A stretch of DNA of 64,000 nt from assembly GCA_009668205.1 (NCBI GenBank), contig WJYM01000003.1:62001-126000 (forward strand), written 5' to 3'. Both the position numbers and the translations under genes were made by a program. Below, piece by piece: positions 27,630 to 37,332 of the stretch; the first letter of the stretch is position 1; each line of letters begins with the position of its first letter. The stretch comes from Enterobacteriaceae bacterium RIT691 (GTDB lineage: Bacteria > Pseudomonadota > Gammaproteobacteria > Enterobacterales > Enterobacteriaceae). The notes under the pieces were generated by a model that made no database searches, was not told where the DNA came from, and worked only from the letters and a program-made list of their open reading frames with translations.

Positions 27630-29108
27630 ATGGTACCTGTGGTCGCGCTTGTCGGGCGCCCTAACGTTGGAAAATCCACGCTGTTTAACCGCCTGACGCG
27701 TACACGAGACGCGCTGGTTGCGGATTTCCCGGGTCTGACTCGTGACCGTAAGTACGGTCGTGCTGAAGTGGAAGGCCGCGAGTTTATCTGTATCGATACC
27801 GGCGGTATCGATGGCACCGAAGAGGGCGTGGAAACCCGCATGGCGGAACAGTCGCTGCTGGCGATTGAAGAAGCGGATGTGGTGCTGTTCATGGTCGATG
27901 CTCGTGCGGGTCTGATGCCAGCGGATGTGGCAATTGCCAAACACCTGCGCTCACGCGAAAAAGCGACTTTCCTTGTTGCCAACAAAACCGATGGGATTGA
28001 CCCGGATCAGGCGATGGCCGACTTCTGGTCGCTGGGCCTGGGCGATATTCACCCGATTGCCGCTTCCCATGGGCGTGGTGTAACAAGCCTCATCGAAGAA
28101 GCACTCCTGCCGTTCATGGAAGAGATTGCCCCTGCAGAGGAAGTGGACGAAGACGCCGAATATTGGGCGAAATTTGAAGCTGAGCAGAACGGTGGGGAAG
28201 AAGAAGAACCTGAAGAAGCGTTTAACCCGCAGGATCTGCCGATTAAACTCGCTATCGTTGGGCGTCCTAATGTCGGTAAGTCAACGCTAACTAACCGTAT
28301 CCTCGGCGAAGACCGCGTGGTGGTTTATGACATGCCGGGTACGACCCGTGACAGTATCTACATCCCGATGGAACGCGATGGCCGTGAATTCGTGCTGATC
28401 GATACTGCCGGTGTGCGTAAACGCGGAAAAATCACTGATACCGTTGAGAAATTCTCCGTTATCAAAACCCTGCAGGCGATTGAAGACGCCAACGTGGTGC
28501 TGCTGGTCATCGATGCCCGTGAAGGTATTTCCGATCAGGACCTCTCGCTGCTGGGCTTTATCCTCAATAGTGGGCGCTCACTGGTTATCGTGGTCAACAA
28601 GTGGGATGGCCTGAGCAACGAAGTGAGAGAGCAGGTAAAAGAGACCCTGGACTTCCGTCTGGGCTTTATTGACTTTGCTCGCGTTCACTTTATCTCCGCC
28701 CTGCACGGCAGCGGCGTCGGTAACCTGTTCGAATCCGTACGCGAAGCGTATGACAGCTCAACCCGTCGTCAGAGCACCGCAATGCTGACCCGTATCATGA
28801 CGATGGCGCAGGACGATCACCAACCACCGCTGGTGCGCGGTCGTCGCGTGAAGCTGAAGTATGCGCACGCGGGTGGGTATAACCCGCCGATTGTGGTTAT
28901 CCACGGTAACCAGGTGAAAGACCTGCCGGATTCCTACAAGCGCTATCTGATGAACTACTTCCGCAAATCGCTGGACGTGATGGGTACGCCAATCCGTATC
29001 CAGTTTAAGGAAGGCGATAACCCGTTTGCGAACAAACGCAACACGCTGACACCCAACCAGATGCGTAAGCGTAAACGTTTGATTAAGCACATCAAGAAGA
29101 GCAAATAA
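27630..29108 (+). CDS. der: Ribosome-assembly GTPase Der (EngA)
   Basis: A 492-residue GTPase with two tandem G domains, essential for 50S assembly. Each G domain has its own P-loop: [11 protein letters not shown] near residue 8 and [11 protein letters not shown] near residue 210. The G3 motifs are DTGGI and DTAGV. The G4 motifs are NKTD and NKWD. An acidic linker rich in Glu joins them (about 165-200), and a KH-like domain ends the protein (about 385-492, basic tail). Confidence 0.98.
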   Translation: MVPVVALVGRPNVGKSTLFNRLTRTRDALVADFPGLTRDRKYGRAEVEGREFICIDTGGIDGTEEGVETRMAEQSLLAIEEADVVLFMVDARAGLMPADVAIAKHLRSREKATFLVANKTDGIDPDQAMADFWSLGLGDIHPIAASHGRGVTSLIEEALLPFMEEIAPAEEVDEDAEYWAKFEAEQNGGEEEEPEEAFNPQDLPIKLAIVGRPNVGKSTLTNRILGEDRVVVYDMPGTTRDSIYIPMERDGREFVLIDTAGVRKRGKITDTVEKFSVIKTLQAIEDANVVLLVIDAREGISDQDLSLLGFILNSGRSLVIVVNKWDGLSNEVREQVKETLDFRLGFIDFARVHFISALHGSGVGNLFESVREAYDSSTRRQSTAMLTRIMTMAQDDHQPPLVRGRRVKLKYAHAGGYNPPIVVIHGNQVKDLPDSYKRYLMNYFRKSLDVMGTPIRIQFKEGDNPFANKRNTLTPNQMRKRKRLIKHIKKSK

Positions 29109-29109
29109 G

Positions 29110-29168
29110 CGCCAGATTTTTCTGGCGAGGACACTCTGTAAACCCGCCCTCCGGCGGGTTTTTTGGTT
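29110..29168 (+). terminator. Double hairpin terminator after der
   Basis: A first stem CGCCAG/CTGGCG at 29110-29127 is followed by a stronger one, AACCCGCC (29141-29148) pairing with GGCGGGTT (29153-29160), then TTTTGGTTTTT. The second has the form of a classical rho-independent terminator. Confidence 0.85.
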
Positions 29169-29181
29169 TTTGAGGTAAAGA

Positions 29182-30273
29182 ATGCGACTCAGTTTTATTG
29201 GTCTTGGCGCGGTGGTTGAGACTGCGTACCTACCGGCATTAAAGCGGCTGAATGTTCCTCTTCAACACTGCTATGGCTATGACGTGGATGCCACCAGAGC
29301 GCCTGAGGGGATCCAGCGCTGTGATTCGCTGGACGCTCTGCTGGCAACAAAACCGGAGATGGTGTTCATCACCACGGCCTCGTTATGGCATTTGCCCGTG
29401 CTGGCGCAAATTCTGCAAACTGACGTTCCGCGCATCGTCGTTGAAAAGCCCATTGCAGCCACGCTTGAACAACTTACACAACTCCGTGAACTGTTGGCTC
29501 AGCCAGGCAATGCTAACCGCGTGCTGGCGCTTGACCACTGGATGGCCCGTGACGGAGTGGCACAGCTGGTGCGCGGTGCCGTAGAACACGACTGGCAGCC
29601 GCAGGGCGATCATTCAGCGCCTATGTCACCGCTCACGTCGCTGGCAGACATTGTCAAAATTGAAGGCTATCTGCTGGAGCCAAGCGGATTCAACGATAAA
29701 GGTGAACCTGTTGCGCTGAATTTTGCGACGGGCGAGCCCGATACCCGCACGCTGCGCCATCCTGATGGCGTGATTGTCGATATCGGCACGCACGTTTTGG
29801 CGATGATGCATGAAACGTTGGCGGCGCTGGGTGCCGACAATCAGTTAGCGCTTACTTTGCTTGAGGCGAAGGACCGTCCCGGCAATCCGATTGCTAAAGG
29901 TGATTTCACCACGGCGGAAGGCCGCGCGCATTTACAGGGCGAGCTTTGCGGCATTCCGCTTGAAATCTGGCTTAATAAGTACGCCGGACCGGCGGGCGGG
30001 CAAAAAGGCATTCGCCTGCATCTGCGTAATGGCACAATTCTGAGCCAGGACCGCCGAGGTGCGGACGATGTGCTGGAAATCTGGCGCGGCGAACAGGTGC
30101 AACGATGGACGCTCAATGGTCCGGTCTATGACCGCTGCCTGCAGCGCTGGATCCTGGGGGAAAACAGCCTGTTCACGCGTGCGCCACAGCAGGTCAGCGA
30201 GCTGACGCAACGACGTCTTGCCGAAGTCACCGCTTTACTGCAGCTACAGCAGAAACTGCGCGGGCCACACTGA
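29182..30273 (+). CDS. Gfo/Idh/MocA family NAD(P)-dependent oxidoreductase
   Basis: A 363-residue protein with an N-terminal Rossmann fold: GLGAVVETAYLPAL in place of a typical GxGxxG, a Tyr-Asp at the end of strand 2, and the family VEKPIA motif near residue 90. The C-terminal part (about 125-340) is the alpha/beta substrate domain, with DIGTHVLAMMHE as the likely catalytic helix. The substrate is unknown. The family acts mainly on sugars and cyclitols. It is not part of the E. coli K-12 order, where der is followed by yfgJ. Base composition matches its neighbours. Confidence 0.8.
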   Translation: MRLSFIGLGAVVETAYLPALKRLNVPLQHCYGYDVDATRAPEGIQRCDSLDALLATKPEMVFITTASLWHLPVLAQILQTDVPRIVVEKPIAATLEQLTQLRELLAQPGNANRVLALDHWMARDGVAQLVRGAVEHDWQPQGDHSAPMSPLTSLADIVKIEGYLLEPSGFNDKGEPVALNFATGEPDTRTLRHPDGVIVDIGTHVLAMMHETLAALGADNQLALTLLEAKDRPGNPIAKGDFTTAEGRAHLQGELCGIPLEIWLNKYAGPAGGQKGIRLHLRNGTILSQDRRGADDVLEIWRGEQVQRWTLNGPVYDRCLQRWILGENSLFTRAPQQVSELTQRRLAEVTALLQLQQKLRGPH

Positions 30274-30322
30274 CATTTAGGGTAAAATGGCCTGAAGATT
30301 TTGGCCTTATCGGGAGATAATG

Positions 30323-30544
30323 ATGGAACTGAACTGTCCGGTTTGTCACAACCCGCTGGAGCAGCAGGGCGACCAGGCCCATTGCGCGCACTGCCAGCAG
30401 GATTTCACTTTGCAGGCGCTCTGTCCGGAATGCCACAAGCCGCTGGAAGTGCTAAAAGCCTGCGGCGCGGTGGATTACTTTTGCCAGAATGGCCATGGGC
30501 TGATATCGAAAAAACGCGTGGAATTTGTGTTGGCCGCTCAATAA
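30323..30544 (+). CDS. yfgJ: Zinc-ribbon protein YfgJ
   Basis: A 73-residue protein with two CxxC pairs that make a zinc ribbon (CPVC...CAHC) and a second set (CPEC...C), ending in the conserved block VLKACGAVDYFCQNGHGLIS. It matches E. coli YfgJ (71 residues). An ATG one codon earlier (30320) is also possible. Its function is unknown. Confidence 0.9.
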   Translation: MELNCPVCHNPLEQQGDQAHCAHCQQDFTLQALCPECHKPLEVLKACGAVDYFCQNGHGLISKKRVEFVLAAQ

Positions 30545-30550
30545 TCGTTC

Positions 30551-30597
30551 GGCCTGCGGGTTTTTGTAGGCCGGGCAAACGCAGTGCCGCCCGGCAA
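30551..30597. repeat. REP-like element between yfgJ and xseA
   Basis: A shortened copy with TTTGTAGGCCGGGCAAACGC and GCCGCCCGGC. It lies between the convergent yfgJ and xseA genes. Confidence 0.75.
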
Positions 30598-30602
30598 CGT
30601 GG

Positions 30603-31973
30603 TTAAGCTTTACGGGCGCGGGGTTTTCTCACCGGCGTGATTTTGGTGACTTCGCTTTCCACTACGCCATCGGCCAGACGTGTCGTCAGGGTTTCACCGG
30701 CTTTCAGCTGTTTGGCTTTTTTCACCAATTTGCCATCCGCCGCGGTGGTGACGCTGTAGCCACGCGCCAGCGTGGAGAGCGGGCTGACGGCTTCAAGATG
30801 GGTCACGGCGTTACCAAAGCGTTCACGCGTTGCGCTCAGCTGTGCTCGTACCGTTTGCGCCAGGCGATATTCCAATTGCTGAACACGCGTTTGCGCCCGG
30901 TAAATTTTCGGCTGCGGATTTTGCTGGTTCAACCGTTGTATCGCGCGCTGCTGGCGCTGAGTGGCTTTTTTCAGCTGATTATCCAGCGCAACGTTCATGC
31001 GCTGACGCAGCCTGTCCAGCACGGTCTGCTGGCGCGCCAGCCTCAGCTGCGGGTGCTGCTGCTGCAGGCGATGCTGAAGCTGACTGAAACGACGGTTGCG
31101 GTTCGCCAGATAGTAATCCATGGCCATTTCCAGCCGCTGCTGCGCAGACTGCACCTGACGCAGGAGCTCCAGCTGATTACGGCTGACAATTTCGGCGGCG
31201 GCAGAGGGCGTCGGGGCGCGTAAATCCGCAACAAAGTCGGCGATGGTGACGTCGGTTTCATGGCCCACCGCGCTCACAACCGGAATGCGGCTGGCGAAAA
31301 TCGCCCGCGCCACTCGCTCATCGTTAAAGCCCCACAAATCTTCCAGCGATCCGCCACCGCGCCCGACAATCAGCACATCACACTCTTCACGCTGGTTAGC
31401 CAGTTCAATCGCCCGGACAATCTGCGCGGGGGCATCCTCACCCTGAACAGCGGTCGGATAAATCACCACCGGTAAAGAGGGGTCGCGGCGCTTCAGGACC
31501 TGCAGAATATCGTGCAGCGCGGCCCCGGTTTTTGAGGTGATAACGCCAACGCAATGCGAAGGCGAGGGCAGCGTCTGCTTATACTGCTGGTCAAACAGCC
31601 CCTCCGCAGAGAGTTTCGCTTTGAGCTGCTCATACTTCTGCTGTAGCAGGCCTTCACCGGCTGGCTGCATGCTTTCGACGATGATCTGATAATCTCCGCG
31701 CGGCTCATACAGCGTGATATTGGCGCGAACCAACACCTGCTGACCGTGCTGCGGACGGAATGTGACCCGGCGGTTGCTGTTGCGGAACATCGCACAGCGC
31801 ACCTGGGCGTTGTCGTCTTTGAGGGTGAAGTACCAGTGGCCGGAAGAGGGCTGAGAAAAATTGGAGATTTCTCCGCTGATCCAGACCTGGCCCATCTCCT
31901 GCTCTAGCAGCAAACGCACCGTCTGATTCAGGCGGCTGACGGTAAAAATAGCGGGAGATTGAGAAGGTAACAT
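30603..31973 (-). CDS. xseA: Exodeoxyribonuclease VII large subunit
   Basis: A 456-residue catalytic subunit of ExoVII, the same length as in E. coli. An N-terminal OB-fold (about 1-105; [23 protein letters not shown]) binds single-stranded DNA. The catalytic domain carries the family motif [20 protein letters not shown] (about 197-216) and [16 protein letters not shown] long coiled coil, rich in Gln and Arg (about 265-390), binds XseB subunits. It is divergent from guaB over 161 bases. Confidence 0.97.
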   Translation of the reverse strand: MLPSQSPAIFTVSRLNQTVRLLLEQEMGQVWISGEISNFSQPSSGHWYFTLKDDNAQVRCAMFRNSNRRVTFRPQHGQQVLVRANITLYEPRGDYQIIVESMQPAGEGLLQQKYEQLKAKLSAEGLFDQQYKQTLPSPSHCVGVITSKTGAALHDILQVLKRRDPSLPVVIYPTAVQGEDAPAQIVRAIELANQREECDVLIVGRGGGSLEDLWGFNDERVARAIFASRIPVVSAVGHETDVTIADFVADLRAPTPSAAAEIVSRNQLELLRQVQSAQQRLEMAMDYYLANRNRRFSQLQHRLQQQHPQLRLARQQTVLDRLRQRMNVALDNQLKKATQRQQRAIQRLNQQNPQPKIYRAQTRVQQLEYRLAQTVRAQLSATRERFGNAVTHLEAVSPLSTLARGYSVTTAADGKLVKKAKQLKAGETLTTRLADGVVESEVTKITPVRKPRARKA

Positions 31974-32062
31974 GTGAGCGAGATCAAATTCTAAATCAGC
32001 AGGTTAATCAGTCGAATATAACCCGGTGAGGGGGGATCGCAAGCATTATTTGCAAAAAAGTG

Positions 32063-32091
32063 TGGATGCAACCGATTACGCTCTGTATAAT
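32063..32091 (+). promoter_or_regulatory. guaBA promoter with PurR operator
   Basis: The -10 TATAAT is at 32086-32091 and a weak -35 TGGATG at 32063-32068, 17 bases apart. Between them lies ATGCAACCGATTACGC (32066-32081), which matches 11 of 16 positions of the PurR consensus ACGCAAACGTTTGCGT and sits where the E. coli guaB PurR box lies. PurR with guanine or hypoxanthine would block the promoter. Confidence 0.75.
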
Positions 32092-32134
32092 GCCACGGCA
32101 ATATTTATTAACCACCCAGGTAGAGATATTGCCC

Positions 32135-33601
32135 ATGCTACGTATCGCCAAAGAAGCCCTGACGTTTGACGACGTCCTCCTTGTTCCTGCTCACTCCACC
32201 GTTCTGCCGAATACTGCTGACCTCAGCACCCAACTGACGAAATCGATTCGCCTGAACATTCCTATGCTCTCCGCAGCCATGGACACCGTGACTGAAGCAC
32301 GCCTGGCAATTGCTCTGGCGCAGGAAGGCGGCATCGGCTTTATTCACAAAAACATGTCTATCGAGCGCCAGGCGGAAGAAGTTAGCCGCGTGAAGAAATA
32401 TGAGTCTGGCGTAGTAACCGACCCGCAAACCGTTCTGCCAACGACTACCCTGGCTGAAATGAAAGAGCTGACCGCTCGCAACGGTTTCGCAGGCTACCCG
32501 GTGGTAACAGAAAACAACGAACTGGTGGGCATCATTACCGGCCGCGACGTGCGTTTCGTGACTGACCTGAACCAGCCTGTTACCGTCTACATGACCCCGA
32601 AAGAGCGTCTGGTGACCGTGCGCGAAGGCGAAGCGCGTGAAGTCGTGTTTGCGAAAATGCATGAAAAGCGCGTCGAAAAAGCGCTGGTGGTGGATGACAG
32701 CTTCCATCTGATCGGCATGATCACCGTGAAAGATTTCCAGAAAGCAGAGCGTAAACCTAACGCCTGTAAAGATGAGCAGGGCCGTCTGCGCGTGGGTGCG
32801 GCGGTTGGCGCGGGTGCGGGCAACGAAGAGCGTGTTGACGCGCTGGTTGCTGCGGGCGTTGATGTGCTGCTGATTGACTCTTCTCACGGTCACTCTGAAG
32901 GTGTTCTGCAACGCATTCGTGATACCCGAGCAAAATACCCTAACCTGCAGATCATCGGCGGTAACGTCGCCACAGGTGCTGGTGCTCGTGCGCTGGCTGA
33001 CGCGGGTTGCAGCGCGGTGAAAGTGGGTATCGGTCCTGGCTCAATCTGTACCACCCGCATCGTAACTGGCGTGGGCGTTCCACAGATCACCGCCGTGTCC
33101 GACGCGGTTGAAGCGCTGGAAGGCACCGGCATCCCGGTTATCGCCGATGGCGGTATCCGTTTCTCTGGCGACATCGCGAAAGCGATTGCCGCGGGCGCCG
33201 CTGCCGTGATGGTGGGTTCTATGCTGGCGGGCACCGAAGAATCGCCGGGTGAAATCGAACTTTACCAGGGCCGCTCTTACAAATCTTATCGCGGTATGGG
33301 TTCCCTGGGCGCGATGTCCAAAGGTTCCTCCGATCGTTACTTCCAGACCGACAACGCCGCTGACAAACTGGTACCGGAAGGTATCGAAGGTCGCGTGGCG
33401 TATAAAGGTCGCCTGAAAGAGATCATTCACCAGCAGATGGGCGGCCTGCGTTCCTGCATGGGCCTGACCGGCTGTGGTACCATCGACGCGCTGCGTACCG
33501 AAGCGGAGTTCGTACGCATCAGCGGTGCGGGCATTCAGGAGAGCCACGTTCATGACGTGACGATCACCAAAGAGTCCCCGAACTACCGCATGGGTTCTTG
33601 A
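32135..33601 (+). CDS. guaB: IMP dehydrogenase
   Basis: A 488-residue enzyme catalysing IMP to XMP with NAD+, the committed step to GMP. The catalytic cysteine is in GPGSICTTR (about Cys305). A CBS-domain pair is inserted at about 95-205. The active-site flap ends in the [14 protein letters not shown] region. The frame is open 25 codons further upstream, but the start [13 protein letters not shown] gives the exact family length, and the upstream ATG would overlap the promoter. First gene of guaBA. Confidence 0.98.
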   Translation: MLRIAKEALTFDDVLLVPAHSTVLPNTADLSTQLTKSIRLNIPMLSAAMDTVTEARLAIALAQEGGIGFIHKNMSIERQAEEVSRVKKYESGVVTDPQTVLPTTTLAEMKELTARNGFAGYPVVTENNELVGIITGRDVRFVTDLNQPVTVYMTPKERLVTVREGEAREVVFAKMHEKRVEKALVVDDSFHLIGMITVKDFQKAERKPNACKDEQGRLRVGAAVGAGAGNEERVDALVAAGVDVLLIDSSHGHSEGVLQRIRDTRAKYPNLQIIGGNVATGAGARALADAGCSAVKVGIGPGSICTTRIVTGVGVPQITAVSDAVEALEGTGIPVIADGGIRFSGDIAKAIAAGAAAVMVGSMLAGTEESPGEIELYQGRSYKSYRGMGSLGAMSKGSSDRYFQTDNAADKLVPEGIEGRVAYKGRLKEIIHQQMGGLRSCMGLTGCGTIDALRTEAEFVRISGAGIQESHVHDVTITKESPNYRMGS

Positions 33602-33609
33602 TTATTTCC

Positions 33610-33641
33610 GCGCCCGGCTTTTGCCGGGCGCTTTGATTTTG
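33610..33641 (+). terminator. Hairpin between guaB and guaA
   Basis: GCGCCCGGC (33610-33618), TTTT loop, GCCGGGCGC (33623-33631), then TTTGATTTTG. A strong stem inside the operon, probably a partial terminator or processing point that sets the guaB to guaA ratio. Confidence 0.7.
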
Positions 33642-33667
33642 TTTCACTTGCCCTGGAATTACCGTCA

Positions 33668-35245
33668 ATGACCGACAATATTCATAAGCATCGCATCCTC
33701 ATCCTCGATTTTGGTTCTCAGTACACTCAGCTGGTGGCGCGCCGCGTTCGTGAGCTGGGCGTTTACTGTGAGCTGTGGGCCTGGGACGTTACCGAAGCCC
33801 AAATCCGCGAGTTTAATCCAAGCGGTATCATTCTCTCCGGCGGCCCGGAAAGCACCACTGAAGCAGGCAGCCCGCGCGCGCCGGAATACGTGTTCCAGGC
33901 TGGCGTGCCGGTGTTTGGCGTATGTTACGGCATGCAGACCATGGCTATGCAGTTGGGCGGCCACGTTGAAGGTTCTAACGAACGTGAGTTCGGCTACGCA
34001 CAGGTTGAAGTGCAGACCGACAGCGCGCTGGTTCGCGGCATCGAAGACTCCCTGACGGCAGAAGGCAAACCGCTGCTGGACGTCTGGATGAGCCACGGTG
34101 ACAAAGTGACGGCTATCCCGGCTGACTTTGTGACCGTCGCCAGCACCGAAAGCTGCCCGTTCGCGATCATGGCGAACGAAGAAAAGCGCTTCTACGGCGT
34201 GCAGTTCCACCCGGAAGTGACCCATACCCGTCAGGGCCTGCGCATGCTCGAGCGCTTCGTCATTGATATCTGCCAGTGCGAAGCACTGTGGACGCCAGCC
34301 AAAATCATCGACGATGCCATTGAGCGTCTTCGTCAGCAGGTTGGCGACGACAAAGTGATCCTCGGCCTGTCCGGCGGCGTGGATTCTTCCGTGACCGCTA
34401 TGCTGCTGCACCGTGCTATCGGTAAAAACCTGACCTGTGTGTTCGTCGACAACGGTCTGCTGCGTCTGAACGAAGCCCAGCAGGTCATGGACATGTTCGG
34501 CGACCACTTCGGTCTGAACATCGTTCACGTGGAAGGCGAACAGCGCTTCCTCGACGCGCTGAAAGGCGAAAACGATCCGGAAGCTAAGCGCAAGATTATT
34601 GGTCGCGTCTTCGTTGAAGTGTTTGATGAAGAAGCACTCAAGCTGGAAGACGTGAAGTGGCTGGCGCAGGGGACTATCTATCCTGACGTTATCGAATCTG
34701 CGGCTTCCGCTACCGGTAAAGCACACGTCATCAAATCTCACCACAACGTGGGCGGCCTGCCGAAAGAGATGAAGATGGGTCTGGTTGAACCGCTGCGTGA
34801 GCTGTTCAAAGACGAAGTGCGCAAAATCGGTCTGGAACTCGGTCTGCCATACGACATGCTGTACCGTCACCCGTTCCCGGGCCCGGGCCTCGGTGTGCGT
34901 GTGCTGGGCGAAGTAAAGAAAGAGTACTGTGACCTGCTGCGCCGTGCCGATGCTATCTTCATCGAAGAACTGCACAAAGCAGACCTGTACAACAAAGTGA
35001 GCCAGGCGTTCACCGTGTTCCTGCCGGTGCGTTCCGTCGGCGTGATGGGCGATGGCCGTAAGTACGATTGGGTGGTATCCCTGCGTGCCGTGGAAACCAT
35101 CGACTTCATGACCGCGCACTGGGCGCACCTGCCGTACGATTTCCTCGGCCGCGTCTCCAACCGCATCATCAATGAAGTGAACGGTATTTCCCGCGTGGTG
35201 TATGACATCAGCGGTAAACCACCGGCGACCATTGAGTGGGAATAA
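33668..35245 (+). CDS. guaA: GMP synthase (glutamine-hydrolysing)
   Basis: A 525-residue enzyme converting XMP to GMP. The N-terminal class-I glutamine amidotransferase (about 1-200) has the nucleophile Cys86 in [10 protein letters not shown] and the His-Glu pair in [11 protein letters not shown]. The ATP pyrophosphatase domain has the PP-loop [11 protein letters not shown] (about 234). A C-terminal dimerisation domain ends in PPATIEWE. The 3' end, GAGTGGGAATAA, is copied 2.3 kb downstream and acts as the attachment site of an island remnant. A 531-residue frame on the opposite strand is a shadow. Confidence 0.98.
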   Translation: MTDNIHKHRILILDFGSQYTQLVARRVRELGVYCELWAWDVTEAQIREFNPSGIILSGGPESTTEAGSPRAPEYVFQAGVPVFGVCYGMQTMAMQLGGHVEGSNEREFGYAQVEVQTDSALVRGIEDSLTAEGKPLLDVWMSHGDKVTAIPADFVTVASTESCPFAIMANEEKRFYGVQFHPEVTHTRQGLRMLERFVIDICQCEALWTPAKIIDDAIERLRQQVGDDKVILGLSGGVDSSVTAMLLHRAIGKNLTCVFVDNGLLRLNEAQQVMDMFGDHFGLNIVHVEGEQRFLDALKGENDPEAKRKIIGRVFVEVFDEEALKLEDVKWLAQGTIYPDVIESAASATGKAHVIKSHHNVGGLPKEMKMGLVEPLRELFKDEVRKIGLELGLPYDMLYRHPFPGPGLGVRVLGEVKKEYCDLLRRADAIFIEELHKADLYNKVSQAFTVFLPVRSVGVMGDGRKYDWVVSLRAVETIDFMTAHWAHLPYDFLGRVSNRIINEVNGISRVVYDISGKPPATIEWE

Positions 35246-35246
35246 T
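35234..35246 (+). other. Left attachment-like direct repeat (attL) at the guaA 3' end
   Basis: GAGTGGGAATAAT covers the last three codons and stop of guaA plus one base. An identical 13-mer is at 37548-37560. Extending both gives 16 of 18 identical bases. The repeat bounds a segment that begins with an integrase remnant, the usual structure of a guaA-inserted island. Confidence 0.8.
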
Positions 35247-35547
35247 TTCGCGTCTGGCAACAGCCCGCACGTAAAAGTAGTAAAGTACCTCTAAGCCCGC
35301 GTAACAGCGGGCTTTGTTGTTTTTTGTCTGGCACTTTCTTGCAGCTGTTAGCAACGGGCAGCACGGTTTCTTCAATGGATTTTTGAGAGTACTCTCTGGT
35401 TTCGAATTCAGATTTGAAAAAGTACTATGTGAAAATTTCGGTTGGCTTATCGTTTTTATTGTTAATAACTCAATTAAAAATAGAAGGTTAAAAACTTTTC
35501 TGAATTTTTACAACATGGTCTTAATTGATAAAGGAAAACAATAAACC
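35247..35547. other. Non-coding stretch after guaA
   Basis: After the guaA terminator (35294-35325) about 220 bases contain no supported gene. A 76-codon open frame here has no recognisable motif and no good ribosome site. The stretch becomes AT-rich towards the integrase remnant and may hold old island-end sequence. Confidence 0.5.
35294..35325 (+). terminator. Rho-independent terminator after guaA
   Basis: AGCCCGC (35294-35300) pairs with GCGGGCT (35307-35313), followed by TTGTTGTTTTTT. It ends guaBA transcription and lies just inside the left island repeat. Confidence 0.85.
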
Positions 35548-36022
35548 ATGTTGACTGATACCAGGCTACGTTACCTTAAGCCGAAGGAGAAACTCTTAAA
35601 GTTAATAACCGTGATGGTCTGTATGTTGCAGTCGCTCCGGCTGGAACGGTCTCACTTCGTTATAACTATTCAATAAACGGAAGACAGGAGACCGTTACTT
35701 TAGGCCGTTATGGTTTTGAGGGATCACGCTTGCAGACGCGCGTGAACGGCTCAATGAAGCTAAAAAAATGGTTACCGGTGGAAAATCCCCAGCGAGGGAA
35801 AAAGCCAGAGACAAAGCGCGTATCAAAGATGCGTAGACTTTTGGTGCGTGGGCTGAGAAATGGTTACGCGGCTATCAGCTGGCCGAATACATGCGTGAAA
35901 TGCGACGCTCTGTCTTCGTGTGTGAACTGAAGCCAGAATTCGGCAACTAGAAACTAATGGATATCTCCCTCGAAGACTTGCGGATCCTGACCGATGCCAA
36001 CGTGGCGCGAGGCGCATCGGCA
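35548..36022 (+). pseudogene. Decayed P4-type integrase (N-terminal part)
   Basis: When read with frame changes, this is the N-terminal half of a P4-family tyrosine integrase: MLTDTRLRYLKPKEKL, then VNNRDGLYVAVAPAGTVSLR, GRQETVTLGRYGFEG, DARERLNEAKKMVTGGKSP, TFGAWAEKWLRGYQLAEY, DISLEDLRILTDANVARGA. There are two single-base losses (near 35596 and 35732) and two nonsense codons (TAG at 35834 and at 35948). The whole catalytic domain (RHRY residues) is missing. It starts about 300 bases after guaA and reads away from it, as expected for the integrase of a guaA-inserted island. Confidence 0.85.
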
Positions 36023-36505
36023 CTACGCCTTTACCGCCTCCTTGAAGCCATTGAGCGTATCCCTGGTCAAGACAAGGCAACTAAAGAGGAACAGCATGAA
36101 AAGCTCGCGGAATGGGTTACAACAATAAGGAGGTCTTGTGCTGAACTCCATCGCGCGGAGATTGCGGATGTGTGCCTCGGAAAGTTATTTTCTAACGCAC
36201 AGGCTGGTGAGGATGGTGTGTGGCCGAACGAAGCCGTTCGCGATGTAATGGAGGACTTGCGGTCTGAGCATATCAGCAGCGGAGCACATACGGGGTTGTA
36301 CAATGCGCGCGGCGCCCATTGGCGTGGGGAAGGTGGTGGTCAAGAGCGAGAGTTTGCAGACAAGTATCACGCCAAGGCTGACGCCTTGCAATTCACGCAT
36401 CCCTTTGTGTCGTCATCGTTGTTGATATCGATGGTCAATACGTATGAAAGGGAAGTCGAACAACAGGACACCGAAGCCGGGATACGACGTCGATTAAGGC
36501 ATTAA
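35957..36505 (+). CDS. Chimeric ORF: integrase piece joined to an unknown C-terminal fragment
   Basis: An open frame of 182 codons. The first about 22 residues (MDISLEDLRILTDANVARGA) are the continuation of the broken integrase. The rest (LYRLLEAIERIPGQDKATKE to the end RRRLRH) is hydrophilic and unrelated to integrases, and reads like the C-terminal part of a larger island protein that I do not recognise. No ribosome site precedes the ATG. It is best seen as a deletion joint between two remnants. A stem GCCAAG/CTTGGC with a short T-rich tail (36519-36545) follows. Confidence 0.5.
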   Translation: MDISLEDLRILTDANVARGASALRLYRLLEAIERIPGQDKATKEEQHEKLAEWVTTIRRSCAELHRAEIADVCLGKLFSNAQAGEDGVWPNEAVRDVMEDLRSEHISSGAHTGLYNARGAHWRGEGGGQEREFADKYHAKADALQFTHPFVSSSLLISMVNTYEREVEQQDTEAGIRRRLRH

Positions 36506-36518
36506 ATGAGAGAATGTC

Positions 36519-36546
36519 GCCAAGATTCGCACTTCTTGGCATTTTC
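36519..36546 (+). terminator. Weak terminator-like stem after the chimeric ORF
   Basis: GCCAAG (36519-36524) pairs with CTTGGC (36535-36540) around a 10-base loop, followed by ATTTTCC. It would end transcription of the gene whose C-terminal fragment lies upstream. Confidence 0.5.
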
Positions 36547-36729
36547 CATGGTTTCAATGTGTTGGTTTCGCTTATCTATTTGATGCATAAGATAAATATA
36601 TTCATTCTGATAATTAAGTGCGAGTGGTTTTTTTTAACGTATTGATTATATTGAGCTACTAGAATCTTTTGATGAATGTGATTAAACATCGCTGACAGCA
36701 TTTTCTGCTGAACGGCTAGGAGATACATA

Positions 36730-37332
36730 ATGAAAATTGCAGACCACATCAAGCAATCTCTCGATGCTGCCGATCGGAATGAGCTGGACCAGGCGCTTCT
36801 GTCTGCGTGCATCGCTATCGACGGCACGGCCAAGAAAACGTACGCTGAGGAATCTACGGTTGGCGTTCGATTCCGTAGATTCATCAATGATCACTTGGAT
36901 ATAATCGAGTTGATGTTTGGGGGACTGAATTTGCAGGAAACAGTTTTCCCGTTTAAGGATGTCAAAGGGAAAATCGGAATTGGATTTGCGGATATCATTT
37001 ACGAGAAATTTCGCTGTAATCTTGCTCATGGAGAAGAGTTACCAGATGGGTATGGTGTTTCTGTTCAAATATCCAATGGCCATCAGCAGTTTGTCATCGA
37101 CTTAGAGAAGCAGTCGATGACTCTGCCGCAGAGCGCAATTTATGCACTGGGTCTGGTTTGTGTCTTGGCGCCTGTGAACAGCGATCAAAAGATTGGGAGC
37201 AATCTCTACCACTACCGAGATCCAATTAACGTCTACGTGGTCGATCGTTGGTGGGGAAAAATCGATTGTGCAAAGAAAATCATGGACTTCGACGCTCAGA
37301 TTCGTGTGAAAATGGATTTCACGACTGTCTAG
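36730..37332 (+). CDS. Unknown island protein with HEPN-like Rx4H motif
   Basis: A 200-residue protein of unknown function. AGGAGA stands 7 bases before the ATG, a good ribosome site, and the frame is intact, unlike its neighbours. Residues 89-102 read IIYEKFRCNLAHGE, giving Arg95-x4-His100 followed by Gly. This resembles the Rx4-6H active motif of HEPN ribonucleases in abortive-infection and toxin proteins. Most of the protein looks alpha/beta mixed, with helices on both sides of the motif. AT-rich sequence precedes it. A defence or toxin role is inference from the motif and the island setting. No antitoxin-like partner is seen. Confidence 0.6.
   Translation: MKIADHIKQSLDAADRNELDQALLSACIAIDGTAKKTYAEESTVGVRFRRFINDHLDIIELMFGGLNLQETVFPFKDVKGKIGIGFADIIYEKFRCNLAHGEELPDGYGVSVQISNGHQQFVIDLEKQSMTLPQSAIYALGLVCVLAPVNSDQKIGSNLYHYRDPINVYVVDRWWGKIDCAKKIMDFDAQIRVKMDFTTV

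Noticed and set aside
32040-32055. GCAAGC-TTGC stretch as a PurR box of guaB
   Set aside because: The half-site spacing is wrong (7 bases instead of 4). The better match is at 32066-32081.
33665-35260. 531-codon open frame opposite guaA
   Set aside because: A long antisense frame caused by codon bias in guaA. The translation is rich in His, Phe and Gln and has no family likeness.
35314-35544. 76-codon open frame after guaA
   Set aside because: It starts inside the guaA terminator, has no ribosome site and no recognisable sequence.
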